Source of the DNA: Choristoneura fumiferana
Lineage: Eukaryota; Arthropoda; Insecta; Lepidoptera; Tortricidae
Reading direction: 5' to 3'
Assembly: GCF_025370935.1 (NCBI RefSeq)
Contig: NC_133478.1
Coordinates: 659,635 to 723,634, forward strand
Length of the DNA: 64,000 nucleotides
Shown: in pieces, positions 21,791-32,204 of the stretch
Numbering within the stretch: the stretch's first letter is position 1
Layout of the letters: every line of letters begins with the position of its first letter
Translations under genes and position numbers: made by a program
The notes under the pieces: model-generated
What the model was told of the DNA's origin: nothing
Database searches by the model: none
Seen by the model: only the letters and a program-made list of their open reading frames with translations

Positions 21791-22166
21791 ATGAAAACCA
21801 GTAACAATTTTTTAATTTTAAGGAAAGTAAATAAAAAACACTTATTCATCTGCGCATTAATCAATTTTTAAAATGTCAAATTTTCCACCATCTCTACGCT
21901 AGTCTATGCTACTATGTTTCAATCAAGAAATAACGTCAGATTTTGACGAAGATTTTTCAAATGAAAAATAAATATTGAAATCAAGTGAACTTTGGTGAAA
22001 AAAGTGATTAGACATCTAGTTAGAAGACACGAATTATAGATAAATGTGTTATTGGTTCGATCCAGTGAGTTTTTATTCAAGAATTTTGATGAAATCGGTT
22101 TGTTTACACTTTTAATAAATTGGATAGGCATAACGTATACCAAGCTTCTCCCAAATTATATTGAAA
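21791..22166. other. No gene recognised
   Basis: AT-rich. It shares stretches in reverse with 16350-16510 ('tctgacgttatttcttgaat', 'gataaatgtgttatt'), so it is probably another dispersed repeat. Confidence 0.4.
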
Positions 22167-22168
22167 TA

Positions 22169-22438
22169 CAGAGTGTTACATAAGACGTAAGTAATACAAA
22201 ATTAGTGTTTCGTGCTCAGTTAATGCTGGGTAATATAATGCATTAACTATTTTGTTGAAATTAGTTTGAAAAAAAAATGTGTTTTCTATACATTATTAAA
22301 ATAATAAATTATGAACAATGTATGCAAACCGCAAATTTCATCGGACTTATTTCAACAAAAGAGTTAATGCATTATATTTACCCAGCATTAACTGAGCACG
22401 AAACACTAATTTTGTATTACGTTTTATGTAACACCCTG
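22169..22438. mobile_element. Long-TIR MITE with TA flanks
   Basis: A 270-bp element whose two halves are nearly complementary for about 95 bases. The left arm starts 'cagagtgttacataagacg' and includes 'gtttcgtgctcagttaatgc'; the right arm is its inverse, ending 'acataaaacg' in reverse. TA lies on each side (22167-22168, 22439-22440). It would form a long hairpin if transcribed. Confidence 0.85.
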
Positions 22439-22918
22439 TATTTCACTAGCTCCTTGCTTCATCAAAGTTCAGCCGCACACTCAAATCACAAGCACGTGAA
22501 CGTGTAACGGCAGGGAGTTGCTCCGGCGGCATGCCTGCGGCGGGGCTTATCTCGATCGAGTATCAAGGCTTACGATTCTATCACAGCCGAGCTCTGATAT
22601 GAATCCCTTACTATCAATGTTTTATTGAGATTACAGGCGTAATTCAACGGTAGATAATTCGGGTTTGACTCAACTGTTGAGAGCAAAAATGGAGGTACTT
22701 TTACTTAAAAGCGTTTATACCTGCTGAGCTTGCAACGTTGCATTTTTGTTAGTTTTTCTCGATTATTCCATAAAAATTGAATGAAAATTAAAAATGTGAT
22801 CTGATAGAACTCTTCTTAATATATAAGCTGTTAATGTGTCTATTCCAATAATTATGCGAGATAGACTTATATTATTATTTTCTTTAAAAACCTTTAATAA
22901 ACAGTTGTTCGTTTTTAA

Positions 22919-23254
22919 TATGAGCAAATAATTAAAACATAGATCATACTCGTCAAACTGAACAAAATTAGTTCAGCGACTTTTAAAAATAATTAGTATT
23001 TTTTTTTTTTTTTTAGGTTTTAGTTTATTCGAAAAAGCAATTTAAAGCAAAATGCTTGATGTTTGTAGCGTGACCGGCGACGTCAGTTGTGTTCTAGGAC
23101 GGTGTACATTGATAGCAGTGTTTAATTTGTATGGAAAAAGGAAAATTCAAAGACTCCATTATTTTTAAAAGTCGCTGATCTAATGTTGTTCAGTTTGACG
23201 AAGACGATCTACGTTTTAATTTTTTGCTCGTATTACTAGCCACACCCGGTATTT
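22919..23254. mobile_element. MITE, 'taatacgagcaaataatt' family, copy B
   Basis: The left end 'atatgagcaaataattaaaa' and 'cagcgacttttaaaaataat' are inverted at the right: 'tttttaaaagtcgctg', 'gacgatctacgttttaa', 'ttttgctcgtattac'. It shares termini with 9219-9537 and has a better preserved right end. Confidence 0.7.
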
Positions 23255-23964
23255 GTCATTTTTATATCGCTACGTAGAGTCAGTCCGGAGTAGGGGACCG
23301 AGCACGTTTAAACGTTTTCCAGCTTATCCGCGGGGCGATGCGCACGCAGCACCTCTTTAAAAACAGTACGGTAAACTTCCATTATTAAAAACTTACTGCG
23401 TTGCACAGCGTGCACACTTCTAGTTATGTCACAGTGCCGTCACGGTTAAATTAAGAGAAGTTTCCCTGTATTCGTTTGGGATATTGCTGTCTTTATCGCT
23501 CGTGACATAAGCGCTCGCAGCCGTCCCCCCCATGCCTTCCGCAACGACGTCCGTAATTTATATCGAGATAGCTGTAGGCTTTTCAAGATTTGGGCGGTTG
23601 AATTTTGGGTTTCGTTGTCCTCATATTATACGAAAATCAATGATATTTTACAATCAAGATATTCATTATATTTTCTATGCCTGTGGTTTTTCGATTTTTG
23701 TAAAAATGCTTTATTAGTTTGTAATTCTTGTGCAAAGTTGAATTTTTTTTGTCGAATTTTGACTTCCTGTAATTCTGATATTACACATTTATATGAAAAT
23801 CTGAAAAACTACAGGCATAAATAATTACGTTTAATCCATGCTTACAAATTTCATCTATTTCTGTAGTCTAGTTTTCAAATGAGACCGGGACTACGTTTGT
23901 ATGGAGAATGGAACGAAAAAACTTCTCTTAACATTAGCATCCGTCTTTAGAGAATTAAATTCGA
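23255..23964. other. No gene recognised
   Basis: ORFs of 60-70 codons at 23532-23824 overlap one another in two frames and show no domain. Confidence 0.35.
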
Positions 23965-24150
23965 TGTCATCCCACCAGCCTATAAACTTCCCACTGCTGG
24001 ACACAGGCTTCCTCTCCGAATGAGAGGGCTTGGGCCGTTATTGCCACGCGAGCCCAGTTCGTTTCGAAAACTTTACGTATACTATTGAATTATTTCGCAA
24101 GTTTATTCAGGTTTGCTCGCGATGTTTTCCTTCACCGTAAAGTTTGTAGT
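23965..24150 (-). mobile_element. SINE fragment
   Basis: Reverse copy of the SINE body: 'cccactgctggacacagg', 'agggcttgggccgt', 'gcgatgttttccttcaccg'. The tRNA head is missing. Confidence 0.7.
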
Positions 24151-24189
24151 CAAACTATTAGGCCACTTGGGTTTTTTTTGTGTCAAGTA

Positions 24190-24475
24190 TTCCGTCATCA
24201 TCATCAGCCTACAGCAGTCCACTGCTGGACATAGGCCTCTTCCATGGCGCGCCACAACACTCTGTCTTCTGCCCCTCGCATCCATCCGCCGCCAGCGACC
24301 CTCTTAAGGTCATCCATCCAGCGTGCCTTAGGACTAGGACGCCCTGCACTACGTTTTCCCGTCCGTGGTCGCCATTCGAGGACTCGTCTGCTCCACCTTT
24401 CATCGGTCCTGCGACACACGAGGCCAGCCCAACGCCACTTCGGCGAACTAATTCTTTGAGCAACGTCGGTATTCA
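24190..24475 (-). mobile_element. RTE-like LINE 3' fragment
   Basis: Minus-strand translation carries RRVLEWRPRTGKRSAGRPSP, ARWMDDLKRVAGGGWMR, AEDRVLWRAMEEAYVQQW and the end 'cactgctggacataggcc' in reverse. It is preceded on its 5' side by RRTDERW-like sequence. 5'-truncated. Confidence 0.75.
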
Positions 24476-24514
24476 GTCAGTCAGTTAGTATTCCATGGTA
24501 CTTATTTATTTATT

Positions 24515-24690
24515 GTTAACACCCGTCGCAAAAAAGGGGTGTCATAGGTAGCTTTGATCCCAATGTCTGTCTGTGGCATAGTAGCTCTCAAACAGATGGA
24601 CTGATTTCAATGCAGTTTTTTTAGGTGAAAGCAAGTGTTTTTTCGGTGGTTTTTAGCCATGTTGCATTAGAATCGGTTCAGATTTTTGTA
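24515..24690 (-). repeat. Dispersed repeat, 'gcgtcgggggttaaaa' family
   Basis: Reverse-oriented and diverged: 'ttaacacccgtcgcaaaaaa', 'gtctgtctgtggca', 'tagctctcaaacagatgg'. Confidence 0.55.
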
Positions 24691-24954
24691 ATAATAATAA
24701 TATTTTTTTACAAACTGATTAGGAATATAACGCTATCTTTACATCTACAGCCCCGCAAAACGCCGCTCAGCCAAGCTCAGTAACATAACAACGGCCGTTG
24801 AACCCACCACTCAAACCAACTTACCTGATATGCACTTGGCGTAGGCTCGTGCATAACAGTACACCGGTGTAACCCGAGAGAAGAAAGAAAATACAAAATA
24901 ATAATAATAAAATCATTTATTGCCAAAGAAATAAGACAGGACTACACAAATAAA

Positions 24955-25370
24955 AAACAATTACACATAAGCATCATGGGACTCAGCTCAAAGTCACTCA
25001 AGGGGCTAATGGAGAGGTCTATGCTCGGGGTTTCTCTGCGGGATAGAATCAGAAATGATGATATCCGCAGTAGAACTATAAGGTTACCGACACAGCCCGG
25101 AGAATTGCGAACTGAAGTGGCAGTGGGCGGGACACATTGGTCGCAGGACTGATAGGTGATGAGGTGATGAGGTCAGAACGATCTCGAATGGCGTCCGCGG
25201 ACCAGTAGGCGAGCTGTCGGTAGGTCTCCAATAAGATGGAGCGACGACCTGGTTAAGATCGCGGGATCGCGTTGGATGCGGAAAGCACAAGACGCGGTCT
25301 GAGTGGAGAGCCTTGGGGAGCCCTATGTCCAGCAGTGGACGTCTTTCAGCTGACATAATGATGATGATGA
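24955..25370 (+). mobile_element. RTE-like LINE 3' fragment with GATGAT tail
   Basis: Plus-strand frames give RSMLGVSLRDRIRN, then AKLKWQWAGHIGRRTD with frameshifts, then a GRPxRWSDD-like block, the 'ccagcagtggacgtctttc' end and 'atgatgatgatga'. It has several small indels and is a close relative of 32205-32495. Confidence 0.7.
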
Positions 25371-25554
25371 CACATAAGCAGGTGGCAATGGGCTCAGGCT
25401 CAGCATATAATAAGCTGCAAACAAAAGAAAAAAAAACTTGCAGCGCTGATTTTCAGCCTGCGCCCGTCCCACGGCGCAAAATATACGGCGGATACTTACT
25501 ATGATTGGTTTTTTTGAAGTCTTTTTGTATTTTTTATTTCAACTCCAAATTTGT

Positions 25555-25885
25555 TACTCTTACGGTCATCCCGTAAAACCATATCGCAAAAACAAACTGA
25601 GACATGGATGCACAGAAAAACCAGAAAAAGAGTCCAGCGCTGGGAACTGAACCCAGGTCTTCAGCATTCCGTGCTGCGTGCTATAACCCCTTCACCACCG
25701 CTGGACAGAAGTCTAGACACAAATTTCTCTTATGCGCACATATCCCAGGTTGCTTTTTTCTTCTCCGCTACTTAAGCATCAAAAAAATGCTGAGGACCTG
25801 GGTTCCATTCCCAGCGCTGGTCTCTTTTTCTGGTTTCTCTGTGCATCTATGTCTCAGTTTGTATTTTCAATAGGTTACTTACTGT
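25555..25885. mobile_element. Fold-back tRNA-headed SINE, copy 1
   Basis: Two SINE ends in opposite orientation. The left arm (25560-25660) contains, in reverse, 'ccagcgctgggaactgaacc' and 'catggatgcacagaaaaacc'; the right arm (25785-25880) carries the complementary 'cctgggttccattcccagcg' and 'gtgcatctatgtctcag'. The left arm holds a complete tRNA-like fold at 25633-25705 (minus); the right arm has only its 3' half. Confidence 0.7.
25633..25705 (-). repeat. tRNA-like SINE head
   Basis: 73 nt on the minus strand: acceptor TCCAGCG pairs with CGCTGGA, T arm CTGGG-TTCAGTT-CCCAG, anticodon loop ACGGAAT (GGA at the anticodon position). It is part of a repeat, so I call it a tRNA pseudogene/SINE promoter and not a tRNA gene. 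Confidence 0.65.
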
Positions 25886-26325
25886 TTAAACAGTGTCCAC
25901 TGCAGATCCCATCGGAATCGCGGTACCGACCAATTTCCCCTGTCGCTGTTTTACTGAACAGTGTGTAGCGAACCTTATTGGAAAATATACAATAGAGGAG
26001 CGGTTTAAGCAGCTTTTTTAAATCCGGTAAGCGGAACCGGTTAGGGTTTTTGCGGCGCATTCGTTCCGGTTTTTGAACCGTGTAAAGATGTCAGAGGTTA
26101 TGCAGGTTAAAGGAAAGGATGCACATAAACGCGGAAGGAGTTGAATGTTTATGGATGACTGATGATGAAAGGAAGAAAAAAAAATTAGAGGTAATTTTGT
26201 ATTCTTGATAGTTAAAATAGTCCTCGAAACCCCTACATACCGATTTCTTCAAAATCGTTGGAGCCGTTTCTGAGATTCTGATTATATGTATATATACAAG
26301 AGTTGCTCGTTTAAAGGTCATCATC
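25886..26325. other. No gene recognised
   Basis: Unassigned sequence. ORFs at 25875-26327 on the minus strand overlap SINE debris and have no recognised domain. Confidence 0.35.
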
Positions 26326-26329
26326 AAAA

Positions 26330-26640
26330 ATCATCATCAGCCCACTGCTGTCCACTGCTGGACAAATGCCTCCCCCAAAGAACGCCATTGGGCCCTGTCC
26401 TCGGCTAGACGCATCCAGCTTCTACCAGCGGCCTTTCGCAGATCGTCACTCCACCTGGCCGGAGGGCGTCCTGCACAATGTTTGCCAAGACGCGGTCTCC
26501 ACTCAAGAACTCGTCTACTCCTCCAGAGCTGTTGTCGGTTCTTCGACAGGATATGACCAGCCCACTGCCACTTCAACTTGCTAATCCTCTGAGCTATGTC
26601 GATGACCTTAGTTCTGTGTCGGATAGCCTCGTTTAAAGAT
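26330..26640 (-). mobile_element. RTE-like LINE 3' fragment
   Basis: Minus-strand frame: MKWQWAGHILSKNRQQLWR, RVLEWRPRLGKHCAGRPP, ARWSDDLRKAAGRSWMRLAE, DRAQWRSLGEAFVQQWTAVG-stop. It is intact over 79 codons and is the best guide for the fragment in AOX intron 2 (1895-2050). It ends in the inverted ATG-rich tail at 26320-26340. Confidence 0.8.
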
Positions 26641-26649
26641 ATTAGATGA

Positions 26650-26865
26650 GATCACTCCGGCCTATATTAGTCCAGGTGCTACGCATAAGTCTCCTCTCTG
26701 AATGAGAGGGCCTCGGCCTTAGTTCCCACGCGGGCCCAGTGCGGATTGGGAAATTCATTCACAACATTGAATTGCGTCGCAGGTTTTACAGGTAACTTCA
26801 CGATGTTTTCCTTTACTGTAAAGTTCATGGTAAATTTAAAATTGTAGGTACAAAAGAAAGTGAAC
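26650..26865 (-). mobile_element. SINE fragment
   Basis: Reverse copy: 'agtgcggattgggaaattca', 'cacgatgttttcctttactg', with 'gaatgagagggcctcggcc'. No tRNA head. Confidence 0.65.
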
Positions 26866-28334
26866 AAAATACAATTGACAAACTTTGAGATACTTGTACA
26901 AAGGCGGACTATATAGGTAGAGGTGTGGAATTTAAAGCACTAAGGACTAATTTTACTTACAAGTGCCCTACTGCATTTTTTTCTTTAAAATAAGTTAGGC
27001 TTTGGTAAAAAAAAAAACATTTTTAATACAAGTTTCTTTTGTGGACTGTAGCTATTGTCGACTTTACTTGCATTGTTACCTAAACTACATTTGCATACCA
27101 AATTTTGAGTCGATGCCGTTAACCGCTGAAAAGTTCCGTCCTGAGGAGACGATCCTGGCCGGACTACCAGGACTACCAGATTATTGTATTGTCACACAAT
27201 TTACATAATTATACCAAATTTCAAGTCAATCCGACTACTGAAAGTTAATCGAATTTAACTTGCAAGATTTGACTACAGACAGTCAGACAGGTAGACAGAC
27301 AGACAACAGAACAGATGAAACTAAATGAAAGCTTGTAAAATTGTTAAAAACCTAGTTGGCCACCTTAGCTGTGAACGTACTCGTATGTTGCTAAGGATTT
27401 CTTGAAATAATAGATTATTGTTAAAACACATTATAATTAGCACAAATGAAGATATAAAATGCGATTACGCACCTTCCATTTGCTGATAGCTCATGCTCCA
27501 ACGGAAAGTGGGGGCCTAATTTTATTTCAACCTCGTATCTTAAAAACCGGCCGGCATTCCGGGAGAGAAACCCAGCTATAAACCCTACTATTCCTTCAAT
27601 CAGAAACTAACCTAATTTTATTTCGGCCGAATGTAATTTTGCGCTTTTACGAGGCATTTTCCAATAGTTCAAGGGTTCCTGAGGGCGAGTATAACATGAG
27701 ACGGCCATTTTTTTATTATTCAATTTATTATGTCGCATTTACTGCCGTTGTAACATACGCTCATAAATTATTATGTACCGGCCTTATCTGCCAACAAAGG
27801 TTTGGTGGAAACGCGACTTCTTGGTATTTGGTATTAATAAAATCAATGAACTGCACTTTTACCTTGGCATTGTTGGTATTGTCTAAAAGTATTAAAAATC
27901 CGTGCCGTGCCTGGTTTTAGAATAGGCTGTACTTATCTTTTCGTGGGCGCCGTAAAAGGAAACTGATGCAATAAAAAATCGTGCCAGTAGGGCCCAGTCT
28001 TTGAGTATTTATCTAGATATCTAGATATCTAGGTATTCTTTGAACCGCATTAAGACTTTCACACAACAATAGTAAAAAAAAACAATACATTTTGGGGGTT
28101 CCCCATACTTAGAACTGAAACTCAACATTTTTTTTTATCAAACCCATACGTGTGGGTTATCTATGGATAGGTCTTCAAAAATGATATTGAGATTTCTTAT
28201 ATATTTTTTTCTAAACTGAATAATTTGCACAAGAGACACTTCCAAAGTGGTAAAATGTGTGTCCCCCCCGGTCCCCCCCCTGTAACTTTTAAATTAAGAA
28301 AATAATAAAACTAAAAAAAAACATTGATGTACAT
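26866..28334. other. Mostly unassigned
   Basis: A 'cagacaggtagacagacagac' run at 27287-27303 ends a degraded repeat ('ccaaatttcaagtcaatccg'). An 8-base direct pair 'atctagatatctagatatct' lies at 28011-28030. An ORF at 27639-27920 (93 codons) is hydrophobic but matches nothing I know and has no splice support. Confidence 0.4.
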
Positions 28335-28489
28335 TACCACGGATCGGCAAACGTAGCGTAGGACGTCCTCAGACTCGGTGGAGCGATGATCTTCGCAGGC
28401 CGCAGGCGGCTGGCAAGAGCTGGATGAGAGTAGCCGAGGATCGTGCTCAGTGGCGTGCATGGGAGAGGCCTATGTCCAGCAGTGGACGA

Positions 28490-28520
<31 letters not shown>
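28335..28520 (+). mobile_element. RTE-like LINE 3' fragment with (GAT)n
   Basis: 'cggcaaacgtagcgtaggacg' region then 'ctggcaagagctggatgaga' and 'tatgtccagcagtggacg', ending in (GAT)7 at 28497-28520. Frames are broken. Confidence 0.7.
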
Positions 28521-28619
28521 GTTACTTACCATGCAAACTTCCACCGAAAATTGATTTGAACGAGATCTAGTAAGTAGTTTTTTTTAAAGCGTCATAAAAC
28601 GTAAACCGCAATTTTTACC

Positions 28620-28980
28620 TTTTTTACCCGACTGCGAAGAAGGAGGGTTATGTGATTGACGCGTATGTATGAATGTCTATTCATATGTCCTCTCGTAACT
28701 ACTCAATGGGTGAACCGATTTTGATTAATGATACGTCATTGGATTGGTCTTGATAACACGAGTGACACGGGTACATGAAATTCTTGAAAAATCAAAATGA
28801 CGGATTTTTGGCGCCAAATTATAAGTTTAAAAAAATGTTTTTTATTCAAACCTATCAAATGGGGTATCAAATAAAAGCTAATAATTAGCCCATTTTTAAT
28901 AATTAGGTTATAATAGTTTTATTCTACTATTTTAACAGAAATATTAAAAAAGTGCGAAATACTTAAAATAATAAATTTAA
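28620..28980 (+). repeat. Dispersed repeat, 'ttttacccgactgcgaagaa' family
   Basis: Begins 'tacccgactgcgaagaagg', passes 'gtgaaccgattttgattaat' and 'ggtatcaaataaaagctaat'. A fragment of similar type lies at 4640-4800 ('catttgatacca'). Non-coding. Confidence 0.5.
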
Positions 28981-29226
28981 AAAATCAAAAACCCTATGCC
29001 TAAAAAATACTAAAAATAAGGAAACAAGTCTAGTGGGCTAGAACTTTGTTAAGTAGCTAACTTAAAGTTTAACAGCCGGGACCCATTCAAATGGTAACGC
29101 TCAAAAATTCTTACCTAATGGGTCCCGACTGTTGAACTTTAAGTTAGCTACTTAACAAAGTTCTAGCCCACTAGACTTGTTTCCTTATTTTTAGTATTTT
29201 TAAGGCAGTCGGGTTTTTGATTTTTT
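28981..29226. mobile_element. Long palindromic MITE
   Basis: Arms of about 105 bases: the left includes 'ggaaacaagtctagtgggct' and 'ttaagtagctaacttaaagt', the right its inverse, around a ~35-base centre. The outer ends 'aaaatcaaaaaccc' and 'gggtttttgatttt' also pair. The right half recurs at 59930-60110. Confidence 0.8.
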
Positions 29227-29489
29227 AATTTGCTAATGTCTAATGTTGTACATATAGATAATGGTACGGAACCATCCATGTGCGAGTCCGACTCGCACTT
29301 GGCTGTTTTAGTTAGCACGGCGCGGCAGCATCGCAGCGGAAGTCGCCTTATCGGCAGCCGACCAAGTTTAGATTGACCCAAAGCTTTCAGATCGGGGAGG
29401 CGTGACGCTGCGGCGCCTCGCAGTGGACTCTTTAACAACAGTAGTACTAAGATTGGTTTTTTGGAATCTTTTTGTATTTTTTATTTCAA

Positions 29490-29885
29490 TTCCAAATTTT
29501 TACTTTTACGGTCATCCCGTAAAACCTAAATTGAAAATACAAACTGAAATATAAATGCACAGAAAAAACCAGAAAATAAGACCATCACTGGGAATCGAAC
29601 CCAGGTCCTCGGTATTCCGTACCGCGTGCTATACCGCTACACCACTGATGGTCAACGGTACCGACACGAATTTCCCCTATGCACCTCATATCTCAGCTTG
29701 TTTGTTTCTTATTTAGCCACTTAAGCAGAGACGCTAGCGACATCTATGCCGTAGCCCTCATCGAGAAACTTTTTCGGCACTCCATTGGAGCCTGGAGGGA
29801 GGACCTGGGTTCGATTCCCAGTGCTGGTCTTATTTTTCTGGTTTTTCTGTGCATCTATTTTTCAGTTTGTATTTTTAACAGTAGT
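29490..29885. mobile_element. Fold-back tRNA-headed SINE, copy 2
   Basis: Like 25555-25885: the left arm is reverse-oriented and the right arm forward-oriented. The left holds the fold at 29581-29652; the right holds 'acctgggttcgattcccag' at 29805-29824 and 'ctggtttttctgtgcatcta'. Between them a foreign stretch carries 'gccgtagccctcatcg'. Confidence 0.7.
29581..29652 (-). repeat. 72-nt tRNA-like SINE head (best preserved)
   Basis: On the minus strand the acceptor ACCATCA pairs perfectly with TGATGGT. The T arm is CTGGG-TTCGATT-CCCAG and the anticodon stem CGGT/ACCG closes the loop ACGGAAT. Total length is 72 nt. A scanner might call it a tRNA with anticodon GGA. The D arm is weak and the sequence continues into SINE body, so I treat it as a SINE promoter. 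Confidence 0.7.
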
Positions 29886-29889
29886 ACTG

Positions 29890-29970
29890 TTTTCTTACAT
29901 TATCGTCATCTTACGTCCTACTGCTCGGCACGTGGCTTCTCTCAGATTGAAAGGGCTTGGGCATACTAAA
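29890..29970 (-). mobile_element. SINE 3' fragment
   Basis: 'cgtcctactgctcggcacg' and 'tctcagattgaaagggcttg' are the diverged reverse end of the 20096 SINE family. Confidence 0.5.
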
Positions 29971-29974
29971 AGAT

Positions 29975-30490
29975 AACCTAACAAACAAAAAGTTGGAAAA
30001 CCCCCGACATTGTCACTCGAAAGTCCAATATCTCATACAAGTATTGCATGTATGTATTTATATAGTTGTATCATTTGTATTTATTTTAATATTATTGATT
30101 TTTTGTTTGTTATTATTTTCTGTTTCTGTTTCCGCCACCTATTTTTGTAATCACATGATTTCTTGTACCCAAATGGTTGTCTGGAAGAGGTCGTTTTTAA
30201 GCGATAAGACCGCCTATTGTCTACCCTGAATGTAAGTGTTTATATCATAAGTTTTTTGTACTGCTTTATGGTGTGCAATAAAGAATATTTGTATTGTATT
30301 GTATTGTTTTGTATCTCAAAAACGGCTCAACTGATTTTGCTGAATCATGTCTAAAAACCATCGCTAGAAACCCTGCTTTCAAAGAAAAACGCATTAAAAT
30401 CGGTCCACCCGTTTAAGGGCTACGGTGCCACAGACAGACACACAGCGGTCAAACTTATAATACCCCTTTTTTGCGTCGGGGGTTAAAAAT
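29975..30490 (+). repeat. Dispersed repeat split by a LINE insertion
   Basis: The 'gcgtcgggggttaaaa' repeat starts at 'ataacctaacaaacaaaaag', is interrupted after 30035, resumes at 30312 with 'tatctcaaaaacggctcaac' and ends 'gcgtcgggggttaaaa' at 30487. Confidence 0.75.
30036..30311 (+). mobile_element. LINE 3' end inserted in a repeat, 7-bp TSD
   Basis: Insert flanked by TATCTCA on both sides (30029-30035 and 30312-30318). It ends 'gtgtgcaataaagaatattt' then a TTGTA-type tail, typical of a non-LTR element. The coding remnant is only a few tens of codons. Confidence 0.8.
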
Positions 30491-30604
30491 ACAATACAGG
30501 TGCTTCCGAGGAAACCGAAAGACTTCAACCACAAATTCCTGAGGTCATAAGGAGTAATAAATGTTACATTAATCTAGGTCTATCTATGTTTATAATTTTT
30601 TTTA

Positions 30605-30690
30605 ATTTTCCTGGGCACAGGCCTTCTCTCAGACTCAGTGTCTGAGTGGGACGTATATAGGCTGGGTTGATGGGATGATGATGAATTTTC
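30605..30690 (+). mobile_element. SINE 3' fragment inside MITE
   Basis: 'gggcacaggccttctctcag' and 'agtgggacgtatataggctg', ending with 'gatgatgat'. Same family as 20096-20412. Confidence 0.65.
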
Positions 30691-30699
30691 CAGAATATA

Positions 30700-30960
30700 C
30701 ATTACCGGACCGGACCGGAACCGGACTAAGAAGCTTGAGGTCCCGGGTTCGATTCCCGTGTCAGGGCAGAATATTTGTATGAAAAATACGAATTTGTTCT
30801 CGGGTCTTGGGTGTTTATATGTATATAAGTATGTATCTATCTATATTATTATATTTATCCGTTGCTTAGTACTCATAACACAAGCTTTGCTAAGCTTACT
30901 TTGGGACTAGTCAATTGGTGTGAATTGTTCCGTGATATATATTTCTTTATTTATCATGTA
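30700..30960 (+). mobile_element. Second tRNA-like SINE inside MITE
   Basis: B-box-bearing 'gtcccgggttcgattcccgt' at about 30738-30757, then 'gcagaatatttgtatgaa', a 'tatctatctata' tract and 'ttactttgggactagtcaa'. This is a different SINE family from the 20 kb copy. Confidence 0.6.
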
Positions 30961-31090
30961 TTTATTATGTACGAAAATGAAAAAGTTAAAAAGCATAATT
31001 CGACCTAGGTTCATTATATAACATTTATTACTCGTTATGACCTCAGGAATTCGTTGTTGAAGTCTTACGTTTCCTCGGAAGCACCTTGTA

Positions 31091-31784
31091 TGTCTTAACG
31101 TCGGTGTTCTGTGTACTGTGGCCGGTTCTTTCTAGTTAGTTTATTTCAGTGCGGTTTATGCCGATTCGTTTGAATTTTGATAGTTACACGATGAGTTCCG
31201 CTTCGAATGTTTTTTCGCTTTTAACTTAGTCGGAGGGGGTGTGGGGGAGATATGTCTAGCTTTATACAGAAAAAAACCGGAGAAGGTTATTGGTTAGATA
31301 GTTTTGAATTTATCGTCTTTAACTTTTAGACAATAAAGTTTTTTTTCGATTGATAAACCTGGGCGATCGAGCTGTATTTGGAGTTTCTCCTTTTTTTTAC
31401 CGTTGTTATTTTGGAAAAGATACGATAAATATCTGTTTCCTTTTCAACGCGTGCTTGCATGTCGAAGAGAATCGCGCACAAAAAGCTCCGAAGGGAAAAG
31501 ATAAAATTTCCGTTAGAAGTGCAATAAAAGAAATGTAATCGAGCGAAGAACGAATGAATGGCGCGAAACTGAAGCAACTGAACTGATAAATTCTAAACCT
31601 ATGTACAGTCCGACCAGGAAACGTTGAGTGATATCCTTTTACTACATAATTTAGCCGTGTATACATTATACAAGTAGTGTTAATTTAACTTGCGTTAAAA
31701 TTAACACTTGTATAATGTACAACTTCTTATCTCCCAGTCGATTAAATAACTTTTTCACTCTCATGCTCGAAGTTCTTTTTCTTT
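31091..31784. other. Unassigned, with a short palindrome
   Basis: A hairpin at 31662-31719 ('tacattatacaag' to 'cttgtataatgta') has ~24-base arms. ORFs at 31326-31666 on both strands overlap and are unrecognised. Confidence 0.4.
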
Positions 31785-32135
31785 TTATGCTCCAGTGCAT
31801 AAAGTAAAATCTTCGCCTTACAAGGTAATCAGATGTAAACAGCCACAAACAAAAAGTTTCTAGGTACATATATTTTTTATAATTTTTAATGTATGTAAAA
31901 TTGATCAATAAAACTAAAAAAAGGAAAATTATATAATGATGCATGAACAATAAAAGGTACATAACATAGTAAGTGAACAATTGTTTTCACTGTTGATATT
32001 TCATTTCCTCGCCATCAAAATGAAAAGCAGGGTGTAAAACTCGAGCATTAAACCCATTTTCCCCTCGACGTGTCTATCCACCCTCACCGCCACCTAGCCG
32101 GTATCTCGGGTGGTATATGAACGTCTTGGGTAAAA
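31785..32135. repeat. Dispersed repeat shared with 15205-15535
   Basis: Same block order: 'gcataaagtaaaatcttc', 'aaggtaatcagatgt', 'aacagccacaaacaa', then 'cccattttcccctcgac' and 'gtatctcgggtgg'. Confidence 0.55.
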
Positions 32136-32204
32136 TGGCTCGTTTTATGCCCTTGTAAAGTCTACCATTTTTATTCATTTAAATGTATTCTGATATTTTA
32201 AAAC

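Larger units (their letters stand above)
30497..31088. mobile_element. TA-flanked element carrying nested SINEs
   Basis: Inverted ends of about 75 bases: the left has 'ggtgcttccgaggaaac' and 'attcctgaggtcataa', the right their inverse 'gtttcctcggaagcacc'. TA flanks it at 30495-30496 and 31089-31090. Inside lie a SINE fragment at 30605-30690 and a second SINE type at 30700-30960. Confidence 0.75.

Noticed and set aside
29581..29652. A functional tRNA gene with anticodon GGA
   Set aside because: It is embedded in a repeated SINE with diverged copies, has a weak D arm and no normal tRNA 3' context.
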